From NCBI GenBank assembly GCA_963675135.1, contig OY776129.1, positions 74,989,348 through 75,053,347 on the forward strand: a stretch of 64,000 bases of DNA, in the 5' to 3' direction. Every line of letters begins with the position of its first letter. Positions within the stretch are counted from its first letter, which is position 1. Source of the stretch: Galeopsis tetrahit. Its lineage: Eukaryota > Streptophyta > Magnoliopsida > Lamiales > Lamiaceae. The notes below the pieces were generated by a model, which was given only the letters and a program-made list of their open reading frames with translations, had not been told where the DNA came from and did no database searches. The translations under genes and the position numbers were made by a program. Below, in pieces: positions 46,901 to 58,090 of this stretch.

Positions 46901-49731
46901 TCTCCACAGTCGTAGTACTAGGATATGAATTGGGTGCCTCCAAGAGTTCATCATTTATGGGAGCATACATGGAAGGATTCAGCACATTTTCCTCTCCGTA
47001 TGGAGATGGAGGAGGGCTTCGCCTTGCTTCAAATATTTCAAAACCAAACTCCTTATGATCATTTGTAATTGACGTCTTTAGAGATGAGTTCATAGTGACT
47101 TCACGAAGCACTTTATGATCCGGGGAAGGAGATTTTAGTAATTTTTCCATGTAGCTCTTCCCTGCTTTCAAGTCAAATGGAAATCCATTCAGCCTTCTCT
47201 TCAATTTAGCACGATGTGAAGGGTTCCTAACACCATTTTCAGCACGCTCCTCCAGAAAAAGCTGATGTAATCTGTAAGATGCATATTAGTCAAATCTCGT
47301 TGTTCACCAACTGGAAAGAGAACAATATATAGTGAAAGAAACACAGCAGATGTCTCACTTGGAATGGGATGTTGTTAAAACTTCAGTGGTCCCTCCATTT
47401 CTCCTGTGTGGCCCTTTTTTCTGTTCAACGTGAAATCAAAAATTGAGTATGCATGAATCAATGAGTTCACACAAGGCAGTTGCATAAAGAGTTACTGTGA
47501 GAGGAATATTGAATGCATATTTTAACTACAGAAGAGAAAAGAGAAGGGAATAAAAATATACCCTTACTGCTACTACTTATTATGCATATTTACGGTTTAC
47601 ACCATGCACCACTCGTTATATTGAGAAGACAACAAGTATCATCAATACGACAATCAGATTGATGCACATATATATAGATATATAAGAGGAAAGTGGTGAA
47701 CATTTGAAATGAAAGAAAATATTAACTAACATGTTAGTCTATTCGAAGAAAGAATTAACAAAATTACCAAAATATACTAGGGAAATATTATATCTTGTAT
47801 GGACTATGGAGCATATCTTAAGGTTTGTGGTGAACTACTGAACTGAGCAGAAATATTATCACTCAGCGAGCAAACAAACTAGTACAGTTTTTCTATACCC
47901 TTGTTACGTTGTTAAAAACATCAAGTCTGTCTGAAGAAATTACCTTTCCTTTGCGGATCTTCTTTTCCCTCTGGACATCTACACCAATCTTTTCAGAGGT
48001 TTCTACTTTGAAAAATGAGGGATCAGTATAACGTTTTAGGCATGCTCCGGCACCCGCAACATCAAACCTAAATTCATGAGGTAATTCATGATATTACTTT
48101 AGTTTTAGCAAAGTCAATCTAATAGTGTAGAGCAGATCATACTTGTCTAGAAGGAATAAGCGAGGTGGGGCCCTGCTTTCTTCATAGGAATCCATTATAA
48201 AGCCTGGTAAATTTTCGTGTGTAATTAGATTCCGTTTCAGTTGTAGATTTGGATGCCAATCGACACCTGCAATATTTTTCGACCACATTACTATTACATC
48301 AAAAAAGCAGACAAAAGACGATTCTGATACGTTAAAGCCCCGAGCAAGCTTAGATAAATAGCCACACATCATGTTTGCATCAGTTGTAGGGATTTTTTAA
48401 CAGAAAGAACAGCAGAGTCTAACCAGCATGGTGAAAAAATGAGGAATGATCTGTCTGAGAGAGAAATGCTATCTCAATGGAAGGAATCTCAGTCTCAAGC
48501 TGTTGAACTCGACATATTAAGCCATGCCCTCTTGCAGCAGTCGCCGACACTTGCTCATGTAGATTATGAAAAATCTCTGCGGCAAACCTTCAGTAATCCC
48601 AAGAAACAGCAATTATTAATTACAGGACTCGTTCAAGTGTAGTTATTACATACTTTTTAAAAGAGAATGAAAAAAAAACTATTTTGAACACCATAAACAT
48701 GGTTAGAAATATTCAATAATCACAAGAAAATCACAGCGGTGAATCTCCAATGGTACATACTAATCACTTAAATCGTGCCACTGCTTAGAATTGCACAGTA
48801 AGATATTGTAAATGTAATAGCCCAGTGGAACATAGCAACAAAAGAAAAAATACAAATGCATTTCTTGAAAGCAGACAAGATTCTGACACGTGCCAAACAA
48901 GTGCGCCTACCAACTTGGTGAAAAGTAATCAATTGAATTTGCATAATTCAGCCCAGAGATTGAGTTTGTGAGCAAAATTGTTAAAGATTTTTTCATAAAT
49001 TCTTGTCCTGTCTGTTTTACTTCCAGCTCACTTGTTCAGAATGCATAGATCAACATCTATGACTAAAATTTGGAAACAGATCCAAATCTGCTGACTTCCC
49101 ATTCTTTTAAATTTAGAAAGAATATACAAAAACATAAACATTTCCATATACGACAATTCCTCAAATTTAATCCAAAAAATAAAGTTCATCCACAAAAAAA
49201 CGACTACGAAATGAAAAAAACTAAATCCCAACTTAGAGGTGCTGCCTTGCTATGAACACCAAAATAACCTCCAGAGAGCTCCTAATTTACTCAAACTGAA
49301 TAAAAAACACCAAATTCAATTTAACAAAACTAAACTAATATTTCAACAAGACAAATGTCAGCAAAAATACTAAAAATATACTTCCTAGCATTAATTATAA
49401 CTAAAACAGACTAGCATTAATTATAACTAAAACAGAATTAAAAGAAAAAAACAAACGCTAGAAACCAAAATATCCCTGAGTTATAAAGATCTATTTAGGT
49501 ATAACCACAATGCAACTCCGAAAAACAGCCAAATCAGAAACCAAAAATTACTAAAAGAAAGCTAAAAAGTACTGACTCGGCTAGGTCGCCGAGCTGGCGA
49601 AGAAGGCCTACTAAGCCAGCCATGGAGACGCCTTCAAGCAAAGCTTCCGGATCATCCTTATCGGCTTCTCGATACACCTCCGAATCGGCTAAACTGTACT
49701 CATTCCTTATCTCGTATCTACTAATCGGCAT
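43913..49731 (-). CDS. SCAR-like: SCAR/WAVE protein, activator of the ARP2/3 complex
   Basis: Nine exons (49577-49731, 48424-48587, 48143-48266, 47944-48067, 47359-47420, 44397-47271, 44228-44311, 44040-44144, 43913-43960) give 1246 residues. The N-terminal SCAR homology domain is complete: MPISRYEIRNEYSLADSEVY, DPEALLEGVSMAGLVGLLRQ, FAAEIFHNLHEQVSATAARG, GVDWHPNLQLKRNLITHENL and RLFLLDKFDVAGAGACLKRY. The very large exon 6 encodes an acidic, Ser/Glu-rich, probably disordered middle. The C-terminal VCA region holds a WH2-like segment (TERVLPEIHKVDERDSFLDQ, then IRTKSFNLRP), a central NLQVAAILEKANSIRQAFAG and the acidic tail SDEDDSDSWSD with its conserved Trp. Such proteins bind the SCAR/WAVE complex (SRA1, NAP1, ABI, BRICK1) through the N-terminus and switch on ARP2/3 actin nucleation for pavement-cell and trichome shape. 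Length and giant exon resemble Arabidopsis SCAR2/SCAR4. Confidence 0.94.
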
Positions 49732-52700
49732 TTTCCCCTTCAAGCCTTGACCCACTTTGATCAATTTTTCCAACTTTCAGGGGCACCACTTCCAACCACC
49801 ACCGATACATATAAATGCAGTATATATATGGATTTATTTTTAAAACGGTGTATATATAAATGGGGACAAAATTTATCCGATTTAGTTATTTTTTGTAGTT
49901 GAGGACTCAGGCAACTACTGTTAGACAGGTTTAAATACTAGTAGAAGATTTATTTTTTATTTTCACTTTTAGAGGGAAGAAATACTTTTCTTTATAATAT
50001 GCAGGTTCATGTTTTTTCTTATGAGGATATTTGGGAATGTGTGAAATGAAATGTTGGGTATAAGCCGTATAAGTTACTAATATGCGCCGGGAGTACAAGT
50101 TACGAAGCCGCATCTCGCGCCGGTTATGCTGTTGGTGGGTGTGCACTTAATTGGATCATGTACTTTTCTGTTGCCCTCCAAATAATGAGTTGAATTATTT
50201 GGACTAAATTTTGATGTCAATTCTTGTTACAAATTATTAATCATACCATTCAATTTTCTTACTTCAAAACGACATTATTATTATTATTTTTATTTTTATT
50301 TTTTTTGACACAAGGACATTTATTTAGAATTAGGGGAGGTATTTGTTGTAGTAGTTTTATCTAATACTGACCCAGTCAAGTCAGTATAATATCATATGAA
50401 AAGAAAGAAAGTCCATAGCTAATATCATGTCCAACATATCAAAGCTTAAACTATTATTAAACCTGTTTTAAATTGGTATCAGGTAATTTAAATCATTTTC
50501 AATCCTTTTATATAATCCACCACCTAATTAATCTTTGCCTGACGACATTAATCTCAAAAAATATTTTTTAGAAACCAACTCCATAATAGATATTTAATAT
50601 TTTTTACTTACTTTCTTTTTTCCTTCATCTATAATTTTAATTTTAAGGAGAAATTTTCCAAAAAAAATCTAATGACACATTGACCTCTAATTCGGCTTAT
50701 GAATTTATAATTTTAATTTTTTTTTATACACAACTTTATTTGTTATATTAGCATCTAATTTTTTTTATTCTAATATTGTTTTTAAAGACATTCTATACTT
50801 TAGTTTGAATAAAAATATATTTAATTAAAATACTCAATATTTAAAAATTCACAAATCATAAGCAATTGTTTCATTTTACTACAAGATCAAAATAAGATAT
50901 TGCAAGAATAATTTTTGTTACACGTAAAGTCAATAACATAAACATAATTTGTTTTACGAATTCTCGGGATTCAAGGCTAAAATATTATGTCACTATAAAA
51001 TCAAAATATGTTACTATAAAGATAAATTGTACTGGAGTACTATATAATGCCAAAATATTCTGTAACACTGCTTGCGATCCACAAATTATTAATGTTACTG
51101 TTTTTATAGTAGTACAAATTATTTTTATAGTAACATATTTTAATTTTGTGGCAAGGCAGTGCATGAAAGCTAAAAAAATTATATTTCGAAATTAAATTTA
51201 ATCCGTCTATGTAGAGATGTAAACACACACTCATCTTATAATTGTAAAGAAGAAAATACAAAACAAAAGGTATTTTATAGATTGAGTGTTACAATGCTTA
51301 TAATGCATAAAGTGCATGAAATGCATTATGAATACAAAAGACCCTAATCTATATTTATAGACTAAGTAACAACTAGTAGTTACTAACTAACCACTAACTA
51401 AAAAGTTATAAAAATAGTTATAAAAGGAACAAAACTACTTTATATTCTTTACAGTCTATCTATGAATTTTTAGTTATAAATTTTGTGTTATTTGCTTTTA
51501 GTGTGTTATGTTGTTAATTGATTTTGGGCTACACCTAAATAGCAGGCTTCAAGGTTACTGCTGTCATTTAAAGCTGCCCATATTCTACTTAAAAGAATAT
51601 GTGCGTAATAAAAGGGTATTTACTTTACGTGGTAGGTGGGCCCATTGAGCTCTACTCATAATTTATGGGGTTCACGATCACGCACCAAACCATTTTCTGA
51701 GGACATGTTTCTTAATTTAAGGTTGATCTTCATGTTCAGAGTCCACTTATGTAAAAAAAAGGTTTTTTGTTGTTATTTTATAAATATATATATATATATT
51801 GGTAATGTGAATTTTATAGTAAACTGTAACATTAGAGAGCCAAATCTATTCAAGTCGCTGTACTTTCCATTTTTTAAAATTTGAATTAAAACTTCGTGCT
51901 TTAATTTGTAATAAAGGGTTCTTATAGTCTATTTGCATCAAAAACGAATTTATACACTTCCATCTGCATTAAAAATAAAGTTTCACGTCTAGATTTATTT
52001 TATTGAACTTTATTGTAAATAAAAGTATAATTGCTTAATTTTCTAAATAAAAAGATATAAATGTAATGCAAAAGAAAGTATAAAAACTTGATGATTGCAA
52101 AAAAAGGTGAAAAAACAGACCCAAATTACAATTTTTCTCTAAGATAATGGGTTCAATGAACTTTTATCTATTGATGGGACATAATAATAATGCAATCTTT
52201 ACTTCTAAGCTTTGGTTCTTCATTAGATGTGACGTTTTCTACTGGGCATAATCATGAAATTATCAATTAAATCTGAACTTTTTTTGTGATAATTATATGT
52301 TAGGCATTGTGCTTGTTGGTGGTGTAACCAAGTTCATACGTTCGCACGACAGTATAACTAAAATAAGGTTATTTTAACATATAAAATTTACGAATTGTCT
52401 ATTAAATTTAAATTTAATAACGATGATAATTTCTTATGAGTTTTTTCCATAGCAGTTGGTCTACCCATTTGAATTATTTGCCATGGCCGCTTGGGTCCAC
52501 GACTTGAGAATACAGGGATATAATAGGAATTTTAATTTAATTGACTTTGTTATTATTTCACATCTGTCCATCTCAAAATAAGTTAGTGTTGGAGAAAATT
52601 AGTTAACAATCAATTAAAATGGTAGTAGTATTTAATTGATCATTTGTTAGAGTGTTGATTACTTTGTACAGCTAATTAAGAATCCAAGTTAAATTTCATT

Positions 52701-53250
52701 GGAATTAAACATCATTAAGACCGATCAAGATTTAAATTAAATGATGATTATAGTGTACTTTCAATCTCAACATTGAATTTTGATAAATGAAAATTAATTC
52801 ATGAAAATGAAATATGAAAAACACATGTTAAAGTAACACTAACCACTAACAATAAAATATACAGAGTAACGATATATAAGACCCTCAAAATCGAACATAT
52901 ACTGATATACGGATTATATAATATGCTAAACTATCCTCAAATATAAAAAATTACAAATTAATACAAAAATTCAATAAAATGCATATTTCAATAACAAAAA
53001 TCTTAAATTCAACTCAAATATATTTTTTTAAACAATAAAATTCACATTCAAAATTTGAAGTCTATATTGCTTTCTTTCAACTAATAGAGACATGAATACC
53101 TTTAATATATAGTGTGTTAAAATATAGATTTGAAAGAAAGAATTTATCAAGCTTTAATAATACGTATCTTTCAAACTTGTTTGACTATGTAAATATTTTT
53201 CACATTTCTAGTGTAAAACTTTTTTTGTAGTGACATTTCATTTGAAAGAC
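49732..53250. other. AT-rich intergenic region, no supported gene
   Basis: The first few hundred bases must hold the SCAR promoter. I see no other coding sequence. A foldback element near 50990-51155 is listed separately. The stretch 51240-51420 (ending TAGTAACAACTAGTAGTTAC) could be an old LTR fragment, but I cannot support it. Confidence 0.5.
50993..51151. repeat. Foldback (inverted) repeat with hairpin potential
   Basis: The left arm, containing CAAAATATGTTACTATAAAG (about 50993-51033), is repeated in reverse complement on the right (about 51111-51151, TTTATAGTAACATATTTTAA). The loop is about 80 bp. It may be a small MITE, but no target duplication was found. Confidence 0.6.
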
Positions 53251-53255
53251 ATAGA

Positions 53256-53433
53256 TATTAGGATTATATTAAAAGTATCATTCATATGTAGGCCCAACTC
53301 ACAACACTCATGGGCCTCACCTTTAGCCCAATAAAATTAGATCAAGATTAGGTTAAACTATTGTATTGTATAAATACCCTTTGTACACACATTTGTAAGT
53401 AATCAAGAAATTACATTTTCTATATTCTCTATA
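53256..53433 (+). repeat. Left LTR of the copia element
   Basis: It is 178 bp, from TATTAGGATT to TTCTCTATA. By eye it differs from the right LTR at four bases, which suggests a fairly young insertion. Confidence 0.9.
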
Positions 53434-53457
53434 TGGTATCAGAGCAAGGTTGGCACC

Positions 53458-54818
53458 TTGGACAAATACAAAGCTCGCCTGGTCGCCAAAGGCTTTCATC
53501 AGCGACCGGGTGTCGACTTCAATGAAACTTTCAGCCCCGTGGTCAAACCAGCCACTGTGCGAACTGTTCTAAGCATTGTTGTTACCAACAATTGGCCTCT
53601 TCGTCAATTTGATGTTAACAACGCCTTTCTCCATGGAGAACTCTCAGACACAGTATTCATGGCACAACCTCCAGGATTTAAGGACAAGGTTTTCCCCACC
53701 TATGTCTGTAAATTACGTAAATCCATCTATGGCCTAAAGCAGGCTCCTCGCACATGGTACTATGCTCTTCGCTCATTTCTCGAGGACATTGGGTTCACCC
53801 CCACTCACTCTGATGAATCTCTGTTCGTTTACAACACCAATGGAGTGGTCGCCTACTTCCTTGTCTACGTCGACAATCTTATTTTGACGGGCAATACCTC
53901 CTCCATGCTCGCCCGTGTAGCTGCCGACCTCAGTGCCAAATTCTCTGTCAAGGACCTTGGTCATCTATCCTATTTCTTGGGAGTGGAAGTCCTTCGATCC
54001 GCAAATTCATGCCTCCTCTCCCAACGCAAATACATCACTGACCTGCTCGTCCGACACAACATGATTGACTCCAAACCGGTCCAAACTCCATTATCCACCA
54101 CTGCTCGCCTAATACTCTCGGATGGCTCTTCTCCCACTGACTCCACCCAGTATCGTCAAGTGCTCGGCAGTCTCCAGTATCTTCAACTCACCAGACCAGA
54201 TATTGTTTTTGCGTGCATAAGCTATCCCAGTTCATGCATGCACCCACCACCACTCACTGGAATGCAGTAAAGCGACTACTACGCTATCTCAATGGTACAA
54301 GGAATGTTGGAATCAACATTACCCCTTCCTCCTCCTCCTCGCTCCACTGCTTCACAGATGCCGACTGGGCAGACAATCATGATGATCGCACTTCCACAAG
54401 TGCTTATGTCGTCTTTTTGGGGGCCAATCCTATCTCATGGTCGTCCAAAAAGCAGAAGTCTGTTGCTCGCTCATCCACTGAGGCTGAATACCAAGCAATT
54501 GCCTCTGCAGCTTCTGAAGTCCAATGGCTTACCTCCCTCCTCAAAGAACTTCATTTCTCCATCCCTCAGGTACCAGTCATCTACTGTGACAACATTGGAG
54601 CTACCTACTTATGCTCGAATCCTGTGTTTCACTCCCGCATGAAGCACATTGCCATTGATTTTCACTTCGTTCGTGACCTCGTCAAAACTGCTCGGCTTCG
54701 CATCTCCCATGTCTCCTCGGCTGATCAACTTGCAGATGCTCTCACCAAATCACTCTCTGGTGCTCGCCTTCAAACTATTATGACCAAGATTGGATTATCC
54801 TACGATACTCCATCTTGA
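53458..54818 (+). pseudogene. Copia reverse transcriptase-RNase H fragment, frameshifted
   Basis: The frame from 53458 holds the copia RT motifs KARLVAKGFHQRPGVDFNET, FDVNNAFLHGEL, YGLKQAPRTWY and the active-site equivalent YVDNLIL, where the usual second Asp of the YVDD motif is Asn. The last motif is QYRQVLGSLQYLQLTRPDI. Near 54210-54225 the frame breaks and moves to another frame, which goes on with the RNase H part (DADWADNHDDRTST, SWSSKKQKSVARSSTEAEYQ, ADALTKSLSGARLQ) and stops at 54816-54818. With no GAG or integrase and with a frameshift and an altered YVDD it should be inactive. Confidence 0.9.
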
Positions 54819-54825
54819 GGGGGCG

Positions 54826-55003
54826 TATTAGAATTATATTAAATGTATCATTCATATGTAGGCCCAACTCACAACACTCATGGGCCTCACCTTTAGCCCA
54901 ATAAAATTAGGTCAAGATTAGGTTAAACTATTGTATGGTATAAATACCCTTTGTACACACATTTGTAAGTAATCAAGAAATTACATTTTCTATATTCTCT
55001 ATA
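54826..55003 (+). repeat. Right LTR of the copia element
   Basis: It is 178 bp, starts TATTAGAATT and ends TTCTCTATA, next to the target duplication ATAGA. Confidence 0.9.
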
Positions 55004-55008
55004 ATAGA

Positions 55009-55930
55009 GATGTTCACACTTTGAGCATTGCATCCACATATAAAAATAACGAGATACTAGTTGGCTATAATGCAACTTTATCATGTTCTACCAAAATGGA
55101 AGTAAACCAAACTCTACAACTTCTTCGCATCTCATGTATTCTTAATTTTACAAAGAGTGTACCATGATCGGTGAAAGACAAAGTCTAAGGTTTTGTCTGT
55201 ATTCCTAAAATAGGATACTAAAACTTACGTATATAAATTAATACGAGATCGACCTCACTTATTAAAATGCATGAACTAAGTTTGGGATCTGATATTCTAC
55301 TTCTCAAAAAAAGAAAAAAAAAACGCGTGGATTTTTCCGAGCCTGTTGAATGCCTCATGAGTCATGTCATGTGTTATGTAAGTTTTAATTACCGCCGTGG
55401 TCATTTATTGAAAAAATTGTAACCTAATTAAACCCTGATCTGAAATATTCATGTAAATGGTTCTTGTACTCGTGAGCAAAATATATTTTTCCGTTTCAAA
55501 AAAAAAAATTAAACTCTGATTCTTTGTAAGTTTATACATTATTTGAAATTCGATGAGATCCAATTAAAAAGACAAATATTATATCAGCCCGTCAAAGATA
55601 GTCAAGTTTTCTTTAGTGGTATGTCATAAACTATATTTACATGCATTTTCTCTTTTGCTCAAGCAATAAATGTTTAATTTTATTCTTACTTAAAATTAAT
55701 TTAATGACATTGGAATAAACAATGACATCTAAGTGAAAAACTTTAATATGGGTAAATAATATTAATTAAATTTGACTAGATTAATTGCTTTTTCTTAATT
55801 TGAAGTCTAAACCGGTTATATTTGAGGAATGGAGGGACTAGTTTATGTAATCATTTTTTGCAAAACTTTAATTCATTGTATACTTTATCAGTTTATCACA
55901 CAATAATACAGTATAATATAACTTAATAGT
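55009..55930. other. AT-rich intergenic region
   Basis: Nothing coding and no clear repeat ends are seen between the copia element and the next Mutator-like element. Confidence 0.5.
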
Positions 55931-55939
55931 ATTAATTTA

Positions 55940-56799
55940 GGGTTAATTGCAAAAAAAATCACCACCTTTTGAGTTTTTATCAATTACAACATATTCTTTT
56001 TTTCTTTGCAATTTGATGCACCATCTTTTTTAATTTTGCAATTTAATGCACAATTTTTTTATGTTTTACAATTTGATGCACCGATATATTTTTCGGTCAT
56101 TTTTAATTCGACATGAAGGTCTAAAATTGTGAATTCCCCATGTTGTGTGCGATTAGGAAAAAAAAATACAACATAACATACATAAATATTATTTTTTGTG
56201 ATTAAGAAAAAATAAGACAACATAAAGGAAAAAAAATGAAGACAATATATAGAGGAATAAATATGATTCTGAATAATGCACGACTTGTGTGATTAGAATT
56301 TTTTTTTCTTTTTTTTGCAAAACACGTTAATGCACAAAAAAATAAATATGATTATATGAATTGTTTTGTTTTGCATAACTTCTTGATTTTTTTTTTTTTA
56401 AGTAAAATTATATAGATATCATATTTGTATAGAGGATAAGAGTTTGAGATGGAAAACACCAAATCAATATTCATAATATCAAAGCGTAAAGATGGAGAAT
56501 TTTGTCGGAAATCAAAGAAAATATATATTGATGGATTTAGTGTGCAATTTATGTAAAAATGTTTTTAAAAATGTGTGTCTTTCATTAAAAAATAAAAATT
56601 ATTATTTGATAGTCTACATGTCGACAACGTGGTGAGTTCACTATTTTCAACGTCAAATTAAAATAAAATTGGTCGAAAAATATATCGGTGCATTGAATTG
56701 CAAAACGTAAAAAGGTGGTGTATCAAATTGCAAAGAAAAAAAGAATATGTTGTAATTGATAAATACACTAAAGGTCGTGATTTTTTTTGCAATTAACCC
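55940..56799. mobile_element. Mutator-like MITE with long inverted repeats
   Basis: The ends GGGTTAATTGCAAAAAAAAT and the inverse of GGGTTAATTGCAAAAAAAAT match almost perfectly, and similarity goes on inward for over 100 bp on each side (repeated TTTGCAATTTGATGCACC). The 9-bp sequence ATTAATTTA is duplicated at 55931-55939 and 56800-56808. It is 860 bp, AT-rich and non-coding. Confidence 0.88.
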
Positions 56800-57009
56800 A
56801 TTAATTTACGATTAATGATTTAAACTACTTTTATTGTAAAAGACCATATTTTTGGGGATTCACCCCAAAAAAAATTAGAACCTTGTATCCACGTTACGTT
56901 TTGTTTAGAGTTTTATAATTTGAATATCGAGATTTCACTATTTTTTTAGAAACATATAATACAATGTCAATCACATTTACACATTAATTTGACATTAAAT
57001 AAAATCTCA

Positions 57010-57628
57010 CCTTATGAAAATAAAAAATGAACTGCGCGACCTGGTTAGATGCATGGGACCGAGAGCTCGTAGTACCTGCTAGCGCAATAGCAGTAGAAGA
57101 GAAGGAGCCTAAATCGACCCCCTTTCTTCTTTGAAAAAAAAAAAGTACAAGGAAACTCTTCTTTAAGTTGGATGAGACTAAGCAGCTACCAACTTTCCGA
57201 TGCACCCTTGACTTATCTTGATTTTAAAAAAAAAAGAAGCAAAAAGCCCCTTTATTTTATTAGGTTGGGTGCTTCCTTCCACTCATTGAAGATTCTATCT
57301 ACAAAAGAAGGTCAACGGGGATACTCAAATTGCTCTCACTGACACCATTTACGAGAAGGTGAGGTCGTCTTTCTTTCCAGTCGCTCAACTGTTCGAGCGC
57401 AATGCTTGGTTCCGATTTTACAAAGGTAGAATGCCTGGTCGAAGGTCTAGGTAGCAGACGTCGTTCGTTTTGCCTGATATGGCATGAGCACTCTTTCCCT
57501 ATTCAATCAACTCGATCTGCCCTATGGAGCTAGATCTGCTTCATGGGACAAACTTCTTTCATTGGTGACGAAGCCTCCATATGAAGATAGTTTGGCTTTT
57601 GAATGCGATTGCAACTTTAAATATGGAA
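57010..57628. other. Probable mitochondrial-DNA insertion flanking the ycf2 fragment
   Basis: The base composition becomes balanced (for example GACCTGGTTAGATGCATGGG and CAGTCGCTCAACTGTTCGAG), unlike the AT-rich nuclear DNA around it, and it joins directly to plastid sequence. This type of sequence is typical of plant mitochondrial intergenic DNA. The boundaries are approximate and this is an inference. Confidence 0.45.
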
Positions 57629-57903
57629 TTCAAAGCGATCAAATAGGACTATAATGAAATATACGATCAATCAACATTTATCGAATTTGAAAAAGAGTCA
57701 GAAGAAATGGTTCGATCCTCTTATCTTGATTTCTCGAACCGAGAGATTCATGAATCGGGCTCATGATGCATATAGATACAAATGGTCCAACGGGAACAAT
57801 AATTTCCAGGAACATTTAGAAGATTTCGTTTCTGAACAAAAGAGCCGTTTTCAAATAGTGTTCGATCGATTACATATTAATCAATTTTCGATTGATTGCT
57901 CTC
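57629..57903 (+). pseudogene. ycf2 (fragment): Plastid ycf2 fragment inserted in nuclear DNA
   Basis: The stretch reads, in one open frame, NLKKSQKKWFDPLILISRTE, DAYRYKWSNGNNNFQEHLED and FVSEQKSRFQIVFDRL. This is a part of the giant plastid protein Ycf2 that I recognise well. The plastid version usually reads SKNFQEHLEHF and DRLRINQYSIDW, so several substitutions have accumulated. The similarity stops near 57903. As only a tiny part of the gene is present, it is a non-functional transfer (NUPT, or plastid DNA carried in mitochondrial DNA). Confidence 0.85.
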
Positions 57904-58090
57904 CACTTCGTCCACATTATAATCTTAAAACAAACCTAGCATATGTGCATTATCCGCAGTTTGTTGGACCCCAGCTAATATATGACACTAGATGGACCAC
58001 AATTTGTTACACGGCCCATTCATGAAAAAAGAAGAGGGACAATATAGTAGTGGGCCTGAATTTGTGGGCTTCTTTAGAGATATAAATGAG

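Larger units (their letters stand above)
53256..55003 (+). mobile_element. Deleted Ty1/copia LTR retrotransposon
   Basis: Two 178-bp LTRs (53256-53433 and 54826-55003) differ at four positions by eye. The 5-bp duplication ATAGA borders both sides (53251-53255 and 55004-55008). The LTRs start TATTAG and end CTCTATA, so the usual TG...CA is replaced by TAT...ATA. A primer-binding site TGGTATCAGAGC (initiator Met tRNA type) follows the left LTR directly at 53434, and a polypurine tract GAGGGGG (54817-54823) precedes the right one. GAG, protease and integrase are missing; only reverse transcriptase and RNase H remain. The LTR holds a TATAAATACCC promoter-like box. Confidence 0.92.

Noticed and set aside
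57654..58025. 123-codon intact frame as a functional gene
   Set aside because: It is a small part of plastid ycf2 that runs on into unrelated sequence at its 3' end; an organelle insertion, not a nuclear gene.
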